This document shows, piece by piece, positions 16,575 through 25,417 of a stretch of 64,000 bases of DNA (position 1 is its first letter; each line of letters starts with the position of its first letter). The notes beneath the pieces are model-generated. The model was not told the DNA's origin and did not search any database. It worked only from the letters and a program-made list of their open reading frames with translations. Source of the stretch: Oligella sp050920755 (GTDB lineage Bacteria; Pseudomonadota; Gammaproteobacteria; Burkholderiales; Burkholderiaceae_B); contig NZ_CP158480.1 in assembly GCF_050920755.1 (NCBI RefSeq), positions 2,542,001 through 2,606,000 on the forward strand, given 5' to 3'. The translations under genes and the position numbers were made by a program.

Positions 16575-17759
16575 TTACTCAACACGCTCAAAAATTGCAG
16601 AGATACCCTGACCACCACCGATACACATCGTTACTAAAGCGTATTTACCGCCGATACGATGTAATTCGTGCAGCGCCTTGGTGGTGATAATGGCACCGGT
16701 CGCACCGATTGGGTGACCTAAGCCGACACCACTGCCGTTAGGGTTAACTTTGGCAGGGTCTAAGCCTAAAGACTTGGACACGGCTAAGGCTTGTGCTGCG
16801 AAGGCCTCGTTTGCCTCAATCACGTCCATATCCTCAACGCTAAGGCCTGCTTTTTTCAACACTTTTTCAGAGGCTGGTACCGGACCAATACCCATGATTT
16901 CAGGATCCACACCAGCGTGAGCATACGCCACTAAACGGGCTAAAGGCTTGGCGCCGTGCTTTTTCACTGCCTCTTCGCTCATTAATACTACGGCGGCTGC
17001 ACCGTCATTAATACCGGAGGCATTACCCGCAGTCACGGTACCATTTTCTTTAACAAACACCGGACGTAGCTTAGCTAAACCCTCTGCCGTCACGTCACCG
17101 CGCGCATGCTCGTCGGTATCGAATACGACCTCACCCTTGCGCGTTTTGAGCGTGATAGGCACGATTTGCTCTTTGAAATAACCGTTCTCAATAGCGTGAC
17201 GGGCACGACGGTGAGACTCAACCGCTAAGGCATCCTGCTCTTCGCGTGTGATATTGTACTTCTTGGCAACGTTTTCAGCGGTCACACCCATATGAATCAC
17301 TTCGAAAGGGTCAGTTAAGGCACCGGTCATCATATCCACGACCTTATTGTCACCCATACGCGCACCCCAACGTAAGCTAGGCGTGATATAAGGACCACGG
17401 CTCATCACCTCAATACCACCGCCGATTGCCACATCCGCATCGCCCAGTTTAATCGCCTGAGCAGCTGAAACAATGGCTTGTAGACCGGAGCCACATAAAC
17501 GGTTAACGTTCATGGCGGGGGCGTCCTTGGTCACACCCGCATTCACAGAAGCTAATCGAGATAAATACTGGTCTCTAGGCTCCGTGTTAATCACATGACC
17601 AATCACCACGTGATTCACATCATCCCCCGTGATACCCGCTTTTTCAATTGCGGCTTTGATCACGGCAGCGCCTAACTCATGTGGTGGCATATCCTTTAAA
17701 CTACCACCGAAACCACCAATGGCGGAGCGCATTGCTGACACTACATAGACTTCTGACAT
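16575..17759 (-). CDS. Acetyl-CoA acetyltransferase (thiolase II, PhaA/AtoB-type)
   Basis: Condenses two acetyl-CoA to acetoacetyl-CoA (PHB synthesis) or cleaves 3-ketoacyl-CoA. The acyl-enzyme cysteine is Cys89 in NRLCGSGLQA, the histidine lies in NPNGSGVGLGHPIGATGA, and the second cysteine is in CIGGGQG. At 394 aa it is a typical biosynthetic/degradative thiolase. A strong GAGGAGA site precedes the ATG. It is apparently a single-gene unit with a terminator downstream. No phaB or phaC is adjacent, so whether it serves PHB synthesis or ketone-body/fatty-acid metabolism is open. Confidence 0.93.
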   Translation of the reverse strand: MSEVYVVSAMRSAIGGFGGSLKDMPPHELGAAVIKAAIEKAGITGDDVNHVVIGHVINTEPRDQYLSRLASVNAGVTKDAPAMNVNRLCGSGLQAIVSAAQAIKLGDADVAIGGGIEVMSRGPYITPSLRWGARMGDNKVVDMMTGALTDPFEVIHMGVTAENVAKKYNITREEQDALAVESHRRARHAIENGYFKEQIVPITLKTRKGEVVFDTDEHARGDVTAEGLAKLRPVFVKENGTVTAGNASGINDGAAAVVLMSEEAVKKHGAKPLARLVAYAHAGVDPEIMGIGPVPASEKVLKKAGLSVEDMDVIEANEAFAAQALAVSKSLGLDPAKVNPNGSGVGLGHPIGATGAIITTKALHELHRIGGKYALVTMCIGGGQGISAIFERVE

Positions 17760-17884
17760 ACCAATCTCCTCAGAAAGTTAATACAAAATAATTTAGTCCA
17801 GGCAAACATACTCAAGGGCTGAATAAAAACCACCCAGCATAAAACTAAACTATCAAATTTATATTACACGATTAAGAACAAAAT

Positions 17885-17906
17885 ACCCCACTTAAATAAG
17901 CGGGGT
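17885..17906 (-). terminator. Probable terminator after the baeRF gene
   Basis: A near-perfect palindrome, ACCCCGCTTA / TAAGTGGGGT on the minus strand with one G-T pair, followed by ATTTTGTTCTT. It lies 35 nt downstream of the baeRF stop codon. Confidence 0.65.
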
Positions 17907-17940
17907 AATGAATTTGTATTAACTTATTTGTCGCCAAGCT

Positions 17941-19095
17941 CTAAAAGCGATAAATCGAAGCAATACCGGTATCCGTTGGCATATACTGACTTGGGATAAT
18001 TTTCACATCGCCACCGCGACGTAGCACCATTTCAGCCAAATCATCTAACACATCATCGGCATTAGGGTCGGAAAAGTCCGCCACTAGCTCAACCTTACGG
18101 GCTTCACGATCAATTTTGCCGGCAAGCTTTTTCTCGGCATCAACTAATAAAGTATCGACACGACCGTCCAGAATGGCTGCCAAAGTACGATCTAAATCAC
18201 CGTTGGCAAGACCGGTACCGTGAGCCTGTTGGAAGCGACCAATCTCATCCTGAACACGCTTTGCCGCCACCGGCTCCACAATCGCCCACGCTTTTTCAAG
18301 CAATTGCTCTTCACTTAAAGCGCTCGGGTCCACATGAATCTCTTGCTCCAAAACATATGGATTTGCATTGTGCTTGCGGAAAGCGCCCAGGTTTTCAGGT
18401 AGCCCCACTAGCACCACAGGCAGTTTGGCATTTTTGCTGATATTGTTATGCAAAGCACGTGCCACCACTCCTAAAAAGCGCTCTTTATCCGCCTGTACAG
18501 CGTCTTTACGACCACCTTGATAGCGCAAGGCCTGACGCTGACGATAGGATGGACCTAAACCATAGGAGGAGCTCGGTATCATTGGCGCCGTTTCGTAGTA
18601 CGTATCATCAATATGCTCAGGGAAGCCCTCAGCAAAAATCACCTGATCCAGACCCTCACGTGTGCCCTCATACATCTCAATATCGGTACGGGTAATGCAA
18701 AGCACCTGGAAGCGATCTTGCGTCTGCGTAATGCGTAACAAGGGCTTTAAGTGAAAGGAATCAGACACAACAGCAAAGGCTTCGGGCTGACGCTGCAAGG
18801 TAAATACCTCAAAATGAGTTTCATCCGCCAAAATTGCTAAGCCATCTAAGACCTGACGCTGCCAAAAATCATGATTATCAGCCAACTGCTGAAAAGGTTG
18901 CATCAGCGACTCGATCTCACTTTTGGCATATTTCTCTGCCAAGGATTGCTCTAATGTCTTGAGCAAGTTTTTGTAGCGAATCAGATCCTGCTGATTTTCA
19001 GGGTGGCTCCGGTGTGTCGGTTGGTACAAAGATAAGCAAGGTCCCTCGTGCCTTTCTAAAAAATAACTCAGGCTTTGAAGATTAACTTGTTGCAT
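17941..19095 (-). CDS. Bacterial archaeo-eukaryotic release factor family protein (baeRF3-like)
   Basis: An eRF1/Vms1-like protein. The N-terminal domain opens with LSYFLERHEGPCLSLYQPTH. The central domain has YQGGRKDAVQADKERFLGVV (the loop equivalent to the release-factor GGQ region) and LPVVLVGLPENLGAFRKHN. The C-terminal domain has DGRVDTLLVDAEK and ends DTGIASIYRF. Such proteins are thought to hydrolyse peptidyl-tRNA or rescue stalled ribosomes; the function of this subfamily is unproven. A longer frame opens at 19155, but ATG 19095 has AAGGAGAG immediately upstream, giving 384 aa. It follows the RaiA-like gene by 78 nt on the same strand. Confidence 0.82.
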   Translation of the reverse strand: MQQVNLQSLSYFLERHEGPCLSLYQPTHRSHPENQQDLIRYKNLLKTLEQSLAEKYAKSEIESLMQPFQQLADNHDFWQRQVLDGLAILADETHFEVFTLQRQPEAFAVVSDSFHLKPLLRITQTQDRFQVLCITRTDIEMYEGTREGLDQVIFAEGFPEHIDDTYYETAPMIPSSSYGLGPSYRQRQALRYQGGRKDAVQADKERFLGVVARALHNNISKNAKLPVVLVGLPENLGAFRKHNANPYVLEQEIHVDPSALSEEQLLEKAWAIVEPVAAKRVQDEIGRFQQAHGTGLANGDLDRTLAAILDGRVDTLLVDAEKKLAGKIDREARKVELVADFSDPNADDVLDDLAEMVLRRGGDVKIIPSQYMPTDTGIASIYRF

Positions 19096-19173
19096 CGTAC
19101 TCTCCTTATGTAATTTGTGAAAAACCTCAATCAAGGCCGTGATATCAGCTATCACTAGTTATCCGCTGATTGC

Positions 19174-19497
19174 CTATGAGCGGTGGTCCTGCGACTTGGA
19201 AATCACTTTGCTAAGACCTTGTACTAGCTTACGCGTGGCCTCAAGAATAGCAATCTGAATATCCTCTGAGCGATGCTCAGCCACCACTGGCTTCATCGCC
19301 GCTACCCGAGCCTCAACCAAGCAACGCTTATCAGTAGCACCGGCACGTGTTTCACTATTGACATCCGATAGATGATATTCAACGCGAGTTAGATGTGCTG
19401 CTTGATGCTTTAACTCCTTCGCCGCGATCGCCTCAATGCGCTGAACTAATGCCTCGCTACGTGTGGTGTGCCTGTCAGTATTAACTAATATTTGCAT
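19174..19497 (-). CDS. HPF/RaiA-family (S30EA-like) ribosome-associated protein
   Basis: A 107-aa protein starting MQILVNTDRHTTRSEALVQR. The core VEYHLSDVNSETRAGATDKRCLVEARVA matches the divergent HPF/RaiA group whose consensus contains HLSDEN..GDDKRCLMEARPAG. Classical members bind the decoding centre of 30S subunits and inactivate ribosomes in stationary phase. There is no C-terminal dimerisation domain, so it resembles short RaiA/HPF forms. AGGAGG-type sequence precedes the ATG. It is the first gene of a two-gene unit with the baeRF gene, suggesting a shared role at stressed ribosomes. Confidence 0.82.
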   Translation of the reverse strand: MQILVNTDRHTTRSEALVQRIEAIAAKELKHQAAHLTRVEYHLSDVNSETRAGATDKRCLVEARVAAMKPVVAEHRSEDIQIAILEATRKLVQGLSKVISKSQDHRS

Positions 19498-19798
19498 AGA
19501 ACCTCCTTGAACTACTGCGTTTTATTATTACTCTATTATTACTAAATATTGAGCATTAAGCCAATCCGTAGCGCATGATTTACTCCTCTGGATCGACTAT
19601 ATTTTGATCAATAACAATTAACGCTGAGGCAATTAGTAGCTAATTTCTCAAGGACTTAACGCAACGCTCGGCACGATCATAACGTCGCTGGCGGTTAATA
19701 TGGCACTTACAAAGTTTTGCAAAGACTTAAGTTTTGAGTCGATTATTTAAGCCTCAACTAAACACCATCTGCTACATTACAAAGCACCCCTAAATCAC
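19498..19798. other. Intergenic region between divergent RaiA-like and DUF3108 genes
   Basis: About 300 bp, AT-rich near the RaiA-like start. It must hold divergent promoters, but no hexamer pair stands out. TTGATCAA at about 19612 resembles half of an FNR/CRP site but lacks the proper spacing. I see no gene, RNA or repeat here. Confidence 0.5.
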
Positions 19799-20554
19799 AT
19801 GAAGCGATCGTATATGACTATGTTTAAGCCAGTGAAGCATCTCATCCAACAAAGCTTATGCCTACCCCTATTAACACTCAGTATGGTGATGCCAGCCAGT
19901 GCCGCTGCACCCTATCAGGCAATTGATTATGTCGATGCAGAGTTTGCCGTGTCCTATAACCAGGCCGCTGCTGGCGGTACAGCCAAGCTAACAATTCGTC
20001 AGCAGCATAATCACTATGATGTGAATTTCAACATCCAGCATAGCCTCTTAAAGGCAAGGCAGCAGGCGCATTTCAGTGCTAAGGGTTGCGACATCACGCC
20101 CCAGTCCTATGGCGCCAGCACGGAAGCGACATTTAAAGGCAGGAGCCAGGAAAATTTAGGCTTTAACTGGGCAGATAAAATCGCTACTCGCCAACATAAT
20201 AAAGACGGCGATACCAGCTTTCAGCTCACACAAGCTTACTATGACCCAATAAGCTTATACTTCAAAGCCCGTTGCGATTTGATGGCGGGTAAACAGCAAC
20301 TCAGCTACCCTCTTATTTATAAAGGCAAAGAAAGTACCCACCGCTACCAGGTGGTTGGTACCGAAAAGGTCAATACGGGTATGGGTGAATTTGAGGCCTT
20401 GGTGGTAGAACGCCAGCGCCGCAACAAAAACCGTCGCACCACCTTTTATGTGGCGCCAGCGCTGGACTATTTAATTGTTAAGATCGAGCATCGTGAAAGT
20501 AGCCTCGCTACCGTCAGCATGACCTTAAAACGTATGGACTATCAACTGAACTGA
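19799..20554 (+). CDS. DUF3108-domain secreted protein
   Basis: 251 aa with a Sec signal peptide (hydrophobic stretch about residues 18-37, ending PASAAAP). Next comes a beta-rich region starting VDAEFAVSYNQAAAGGTAKLTI and ending YLIVKIEHRE, the layout of DUF3108 proteins. These are predicted periplasmic proteins of unknown function found widely in proteobacteria. The start may be at Met7 (MTMFKPV) rather than Met1. Monocistronic; its 3' end faces the siderophore operon across a strong hairpin. Confidence 0.75.
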   Translation: MKRSYMTMFKPVKHLIQQSLCLPLLTLSMVMPASAAAPYQAIDYVDAEFAVSYNQAAAGGTAKLTIRQQHNHYDVNFNIQHSLLKARQQAHFSAKGCDITPQSYGASTEATFKGRSQENLGFNWADKIATRQHNKDGDTSFQLTQAYYDPISLYFKARCDLMAGKQQLSYPLIYKGKESTHRYQVVGTEKVNTGMGEFEALVVERQRRNKNRRTTFYVAPALDYLIVKIEHRESSLATVSMTLKRMDYQLN

Positions 20555-20568
20555 TATGCATTGACACA

Positions 20569-20608
20569 TTGACATCCTCCCCGCCCTAAAGGACGGGGAG
20601 GATGTCAA
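20569..20608. repeat. Long perfect hairpin of IS200/IS605-end type between convergent genes
   Basis: TTGACATCCTCCCCG (20569-20583) is perfectly complementary to CGGGGAGGATGTCAA (20594-20608), with loop CCCTAAAGGA. The same core (TTGAC, T, CCTCCCC, CCCTAAAGG) appears at the right end of the TnpB element near 46128. It is therefore probably a leftover IS200/IS605 end or a related miniature element, and it may act as a two-way terminator. The stop codon of the siderophore-interacting gene lies inside it. Confidence 0.8.
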
Positions 20609-21585
20609 CTACTCTTTTTGTGTGCATTCCAATATGCACGCACTACCATATTTGCCGAGGTGATTGAGTATTTACTCTCAAAGAAACGCTTTAATAGCTT
20701 CATGCCTTCAACATGGAAAGCGCCCCAAACATTGTCAATAACGTCCTGGCGTTCCTCCAGAAAGGCTTTTACCTGCTTACCGTAATTTTCTGGTGAGTCG
20801 ACTTGCAAAGCATGAATTTCCGTCCCCTCTGGTAATTGACAGTCATCAAAATAGCTATAGTCCGCTGGATTTAGCATTTCTAACAAGACAAATGGCGGTT
20901 GTGGGTTTTGCCAACTATCCAATAAAGCGGCGATGGCAGGAAAAGCAGTTTCATCCCCACACAGCAAAACCTTGCCCTCATGCAAATGATTAACCGACTC
21001 ATTTTTTTCCCGCAAACTAACCACCTCTGCACCAATCTCCAATTGCTCTAACCATTCAAAGGTCGGTGTCTTACCATGCAAAAAGAAATCTACGTCCACG
21101 CATTGCTGCTCGGTATTAACTCTTCTATAGGTATAAGCTCTGGACAAATTATCTCCGATTGAAAAAACAGCAATAAAGGCAGGTAAGATGTTTTGTGGCA
21201 ACGTGTCGTTATAAGCCAAACGTAAGCGCATAAATGAAGGCGCAACCATGAACTTGTTGCGCAATCTAAATAGCCTATTATTTTTTAAGTCTGGCGTATT
21301 TTGATGAATTGTTTTGCTGTATAGGCGCATAAAGGTCTGCATCGGCTCATCGGCTTGCTCTGTATACTCATAAAAGTACTCATTGAGCTCACTCGTAGGG
21401 TCTTCGGCCAACGACACTAAAAAACCCTCATGAAAAATATCTATTAATTCAACTTTTTTAATCTTTTTAAAAGGGCTGATTTCCTTAACAAACAAAAGAA
21501 GCTCATGATTTCCGCCGTTGTTTAGCCCTTCGATCCACTGCTCCTTTAGTTCCGATTTAAATTCGGTTCGTCCTAATTTTGTCAT
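20605..21585 (-). CDS. Siderophore-interacting protein (FAD-dependent ferric-siderophore reductase, ViuB/SIP family)
   Basis: SIP reductases release iron from ferric siderophores in the cytoplasm by reducing Fe(III). Visible features are the FAD-binding motif SRAYTYRR, the following VDVDFFLHG (D-hh-hH-G pattern), the NAD(P)H-domain motif LLCGDETAFPAIAALL, and the C-terminal VRAYWNAHKK typical of the family. There is an N-terminal extension of about 100 residues before the FAD domain, so at 326 aa it is longer than the usual ~250-280. It is the last gene of the nine-gene siderophore operon, and its stop codon falls in a strong hairpin. Confidence 0.88.
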   Translation of the reverse strand: MTKLGRTEFKSELKEQWIEGLNNGGNHELLLFVKEISPFKKIKKVELIDIFHEGFLVSLAEDPTSELNEYFYEYTEQADEPMQTFMRLYSKTIHQNTPDLKNNRLFRLRNKFMVAPSFMRLRLAYNDTLPQNILPAFIAVFSIGDNLSRAYTYRRVNTEQQCVDVDFFLHGKTPTFEWLEQLEIGAEVVSLREKNESVNHLHEGKVLLCGDETAFPAIAALLDSWQNPQPPFVLLEMLNPADYSYFDDCQLPEGTEIHALQVDSPENYGKQVKAFLEERQDVIDNVWGAFHVEGMKLLKRFFESKYSITSANMVVRAYWNAHKKSS

Positions 21586-21608
21586 TTGGTAGTCCTGATT
21601 ATTTAATT

Positions 21609-22388
21609 TTAAAATGCTTTACTAAGTGGGATACAGAGAGGTGTTGAATGAACGGGATCCTTAATCACCTCATTTTCTAAATTAAAAATACGTTTTATAT
21701 GTTCTTTTTGAAAGACAACATCTGGGGCTGCGATTAGCTCTATTTTTTTATTGTTCAGGGCGACTATCGTATCTGCGTACCGAGCCGCTAAATTAAGATC
21801 ATGTAAAACCATAACAATAGTTTTTTTATTCTTTTGGTTTAACATTTTCAACAAGTCGAGCACTTCTAATTGATAGTTTAAGTCTAAATAAGTTGTGGGC
21901 TCATCTAGAAATATATATGGCGTATCTTGTGCTAACACCATGGCTATCCACGCTCTTTGTCGTTGCCCTCCAGATAGACTATCAAGTGTTTTTTTTCTTA
22001 GAAACTCTATCTGTGTTAACTCCAACGCCTGTTCAACATAGTATTCATCATCAGATGTCCAACTTGAAAAAAAATGATGGTATGGGTATCGCCCATAACG
22101 CACTAATTGCTCTACAGTAATATTTTCTACCACAAAATTCGTCTGTGCCAAGAGAGAAACACGTAAAGCAAATTTTTTTACTGGAATATGATAAATGTTC
22201 TGCTTCTCCAACAATACTTCACCTTCTTGAGGTTCTAGCAGTCTTGCCATCGCCCTAAGTAAGGTTGATTTTCCACAACCATTTTTGCCCATTAATACGG
22301 TAACTTTTCCGCTTTCTATTTGGCATGACACATTCTTCAGGATCAACTGATTTTCATAAGAAAGCGACAGATTATTAAGTTCTATCAT
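21609..22388 (-). CDS. Iron-siderophore ABC transporter ATPase (FepC/FhuC-like)
   Basis: The ATP-binding subunit of the siderophore importer. Walker A is GKNGCGKST, the signature is LSGGQRQRAWIAMVLAQ, Walker B is IFLDEPTTYLD, and the switch histidine is in VLHDLN. The DEPTTYLDLNYQ context is typical of the FecCDE/FhuC class. 259 aa. It lies between the second permease and the reductase gene; spacing is 22-23 nt on both sides, so one transcript is likely. Confidence 0.93.
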   Translation of the reverse strand: MIELNNLSLSYENQLILKNVSCQIESGKVTVLMGKNGCGKSTLLRAMARLLEPQEGEVLLEKQNIYHIPVKKFALRVSLLAQTNFVVENITVEQLVRYGRYPYHHFFSSWTSDDEYYVEQALELTQIEFLRKKTLDSLSGGQRQRAWIAMVLAQDTPYIFLDEPTTYLDLNYQLEVLDLLKMLNQKNKKTIVMVLHDLNLAARYADTIVALNNKKIELIAAPDVVFQKEHIKRIFNLENEVIKDPVHSTPLCIPLSKAF

Positions 22389-22410
22389 AAAAACACCATA
22401 ATTTATAAAA

Positions 22411-23412
22411 TTATTTCTTATGCATCTCCGTCAACAATAAGGCGATAAGATAAACGCCCCCAATGCCTGCTGTTAAAACACCAACTGGGAAATGAGCCTT
22501 AATCGGAAGTAATCTTGCCAAGACATCCGCAAATAACAATAAGACTGAACCCATTAAACCCGTCGCCAACCACATCGACTGATGCGTTTTTAAAATTTTC
22601 CTGACCAAATGTGGTGCGCATAGTGCGATAAAACTAATCGGACCTGCAACTAAAACAGCGATAGCCGACAGTATTGTGGCTAATAGCAAGCTAATAAGCG
22701 TGACACGTTCAGCCTGTACACCTAGCGTTTGAGAAACATGTCCACCCAGAGATAAAATAGTCAATGGCCTGTTAAGTGCATACAAGGCAATCATGACTAC
22801 GGGTAAAACCATCCAGATAGTAGCGACCTCCGCCCAGCCCCTGCCAGACAAGCTCCCACTTAACCAAGATGCTAATAACAGAGCATTCTCCTGACGTAGC
22901 CCAGTAAGGCAAAAATGCACAACTGAAAGTGCAAAGGCATTTAAAGCAATACCACATACGATAGCTTCAAATTGCATATCTTGCTTTCCCCTATTTGCCA
23001 ATAAAACAAGAGAAACAACTAATAAGGAGCCGAAGAAAGCGCCTACACCCATTGATAAGTAGGAGGGAAAGAAAATAGCCGACAAGACTGCACCTGCAGA
23101 AGCGCCAGCGTTTACCCCCAAAATATCAGGGCTACCCAAGGGATTTTTAGTGATTAATTGAAAAACATTGCCAGATATTGCCAAGGCCATTCCTACACCT
23201 ATTGCCAAAAGCGCTCTTGGTAGCCACAACTGCCAAAACAACCACGTAGAAACCCCGTCCGCCTCCCCTACTAACAAGTCTTGCAAAGCGGGGAGCAAAA
23301 AATGCTCTCTACCGACCGTACTGGCTATCAATGTCAAACATAGCAGTATCGACCCTGTCGCAAAATAGAATAGTTTTGCTCTCTCAACTTTTAAAAAAAA
23401 CGAACTCATCAC
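22411..23412 (-). CDS. Iron-siderophore ABC transporter permease (FecD/FepG-like)
   Basis: A FecCD-family (BtuC-like) permease with about 9-10 transmembrane segments. Family patterns include LPRALLAIGVGMALAISG, NPLGSPDILGVNAGASAGAV and GPISFIALCAPHLVRKIL. 333 aa. It overlaps the upstream permease gene by 4 nt (ATGA) and precedes the ATPase gene, which implies a heterodimeric channel with the product of the previous gene. Confidence 0.93.
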   Translation of the reverse strand: MMSSFFLKVERAKLFYFATGSILLCLTLIASTVGREHFLLPALQDLLVGEADGVSTWLFWQLWLPRALLAIGVGMALAISGNVFQLITKNPLGSPDILGVNAGASAGAVLSAIFFPSYLSMGVGAFFGSLLVVSLVLLANRGKQDMQFEAIVCGIALNAFALSVVHFCLTGLRQENALLLASWLSGSLSGRGWAEVATIWMVLPVVMIALYALNRPLTILSLGGHVSQTLGVQAERVTLISLLLATILSAIAVLVAGPISFIALCAPHLVRKILKTHQSMWLATGLMGSVLLLFADVLARLLPIKAHFPVGVLTAGIGGVYLIALLLTEMHKK

Positions 23413-24395
23413 GTATGTCTTTTATTGCGTAAAATGCCGAAATAAAGCAAAGGCGCACCGAGCAACCCAGTCACGATACCAGTAGGTAACTCTGATGGGC
23501 GTATTAACACCCTCGCCAACACATCAGAAAATAACAATAAGCTTGCCCCTGTCAGCATTGAAAAAAACAGTAGTTTGCGGTAATCCGATCCCACAGCTAA
23601 ACGCGCCAAATGAACAGCACCTAACCCCACAAATGCAATAGGCCCCACCCATGCGACCGTTATTGCCGAAAGTGCCGAAGCAACCAAAATTGCCAGCGAC
23701 TGTATAAGAAAAACATTTGTACCAAGCGACTTAGCAAAGTCGGTCCCTAAGGCAATGATATTGATATGCTTGCCTAAGGCGACTCCTATAACGCTGAGTA
23801 TTATTAGGTATGGCAATAAGCTTTTAATCTCATCAAGGGCAACACCCGCCAATGAACCACTAGCCCAATACCGATACTGCTCAAATAGATTAGGGTCTAG
23901 CTGTGAGATGGCTTGCACATAAGCATATAAGCAAGCAGAAATGGCCGCCCCCATAAGAATCAATCTCGCATGATTAAAATGCCGCTTCGACTTCCCTACT
24001 GCTGTGATGATAATGACCACTAGGGTAGCGCCCAAAAATGCAGCAAAAAATGGTGAAATACTCCATGAGGGGAATAAAAGCACAGTAACCACTGCTGCCG
24101 AGGCACCTGCATTTACACCCAACAACCCCGTATCACCCAAAGGATTTCTGGTTAATCCTTGTATTAAGGCAGTCGCCAACCCTAGCGACAAACCACATAG
24201 CAAAGCACCAATCGTGCGAGGCACCCTATAATCCACGACTAAAGCACTATAGCTATCAGTAACACTAAAAAAATAATCCCAAACTATTTGAAAACTAAGT
24301 GTCTTACTGCCAAAAACCAGACCTGCTAAAATTCCTAAAACACAAAAAGCAAACAGCAATAAGGCGCTGACATGCGATATAAAAAACTTCTTCAT
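23409..24395 (-). CDS. Iron-siderophore ABC transporter permease (FecC/FepD-like)
   Basis: The second FecCD-family permease, 328 aa, about 9-10 transmembrane helices. It has VPRTIGALLCGLSLGLA, NPLGDTGLLGVNAGASAAV and GPIAFVGLGAVHLARLAV. Both neighbours overlap it by 4 nt, so translation is probably coupled. It pairs with the adjacent FecD-like permease to make the inner-membrane channel. Confidence 0.93.
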   Translation of the reverse strand: MKKFFISHVSALLLFAFCVLGILAGLVFGSKTLSFQIVWDYFFSVTDSYSALVVDYRVPRTIGALLCGLSLGLATALIQGLTRNPLGDTGLLGVNAGASAAVVTVLLFPSWSISPFFAAFLGATLVVIIITAVGKSKRHFNHARLILMGAAISACLYAYVQAISQLDPNLFEQYRYWASGSLAGVALDEIKSLLPYLIILSVIGVALGKHINIIALGTDFAKSLGTNVFLIQSLAILVASALSAITVAWVGPIAFVGLGAVHLARLAVGSDYRKLLFFSMLTGASLLLFSDVLARVLIRPSELPTGIVTGLLGAPLLYFGILRNKRHT

Positions 24396-25417
24396 AAGCT
24401 ATTATTCTTTATCGGCACCCTATCTAAAGCCTCCAACAGCAGAGGCATAAACTTAGGCAAGCCCCACTCCAAGCTGATTAGGGTGGTATAGGAAGTAGCC
24501 ATAATTAGTGCAGGTTCAACCAATGGGATATATGATCCTCTCTTGATTGCGGGGATAGAGGCAAAAAGCGGGATTTTATCCACCTCTTCTTTAATCTTAT
24601 GATTATGAAACCAACTAATCACAATATCCACATCGTGAAACTTGTCTGCATTTTCTAAGCCAATATTTGCAGCAAAACTTCCAGGGCGCACCGCAAAGTC
24701 ATTGACTACTGGATATAGCTTCAAACCAATTTTTTTAAGCACATCTACTCTGGGGTCACCGTCTACATACGCAGACAAATAAGACAATCGGCTACCTGCA
24801 TTAAGGTAGGCGAAGGAATAGTTGCGTAGCTGCGGATACTGATGCTTATAATGGTCTAGCAACTTATTTACCGCTGACTCCAAGATGACTGCCTCCTCTA
24901 CTTTCCCCAAGGCAAGACCAGCCAGTCTAATTTGCTCCTGCCAAGGCGTTAGCCAGGACAAATCAGGGTGAGCTACGACTGGAACAAAGCTTGATAACTG
25001 TCTAAAAGTATCCGCTGAAAACCCTGACTGTGGAGCCAGGATTAAATCGGGCTCCAAAGTAATAATCTTCTCTATATCCAGCTCTGGATACACGGTTACT
25101 GTTTCTGGGAGTTCAGCCCCCATTTCCTCAATTTTTTGTTTAAACCAAGGCAAATAACCATTAGAGTCGCCGCCAAAGAGATGAGGCTCAATCCCTATAG
25201 GAACAACACCCAAAGACAAGGCAATGTCCTCAGCCCCTGCTCCAAGAGCAATCACTCTTTTAGGCTGAGCAGAGACGACCGTGTCGCCAAGCGCACCCTT
25301 TATGTGAAGGGGAAAGCTTGATTGAGACTGAAAACTTTGTGCAATACCATATTTAGGTAGTAGAAGGTTAGCTCCTAGCACCCCCCCTACTACACAACAA
25401 AACTCACGTCTATCCAT
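24392..25417 (-). CDS. Periplasmic iron-siderophore-binding protein with Tat-like signal
   Basis: A type III (FhuD/FepB/BtuF-like) solute-binding protein. The N-terminus MDRREFCCVVGGVLGANLL has a twin-arginine motif before the hydrophobic segment, so export is likely by Tat. The mature part begins with KRVIALGAGAEDIALSLGVVPIGI and has EKIITLEPDLILAPQ and the long linking helix typical of the class. 341 aa. Its start overlaps the TonB receptor stop (TAATG). It hands the ferric siderophore to the FecCD-type permeases encoded downstream. Confidence 0.88.
   Translation of the reverse strand: MDRREFCCVVGGVLGANLLLPKYGIAQSFQSQSSFPLHIKGALGDTVVSAQPKRVIALGAGAEDIALSLGVVPIGIEPHLFGGDSNGYLPWFKQKIEEMGAELPETVTVYPELDIEKIITLEPDLILAPQSGFSADTFRQLSSFVPVVAHPDLSWLTPWQEQIRLAGLALGKVEEAVILESAVNKLLDHYKHQYPQLRNYSFAYLNAGSRLSYLSAYVDGDPRVDVLKKIGLKLYPVVNDFAVRPGSFAANIGLENADKFHDVDIVISWFHNHKIKEEVDKIPLFASIPAIKRGSYIPLVEPALIMATSYTTLISLEWGLPKFMPLLLEALDRVPIKNNSL

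Noticed and set aside
19605..19620. TTGATCAA as a possible FNR/CRP site upstream of the RaiA-like gene
   Set aside because: The half-sites abut instead of being separated by 4 (FNR) or 6 (CRP) bases.
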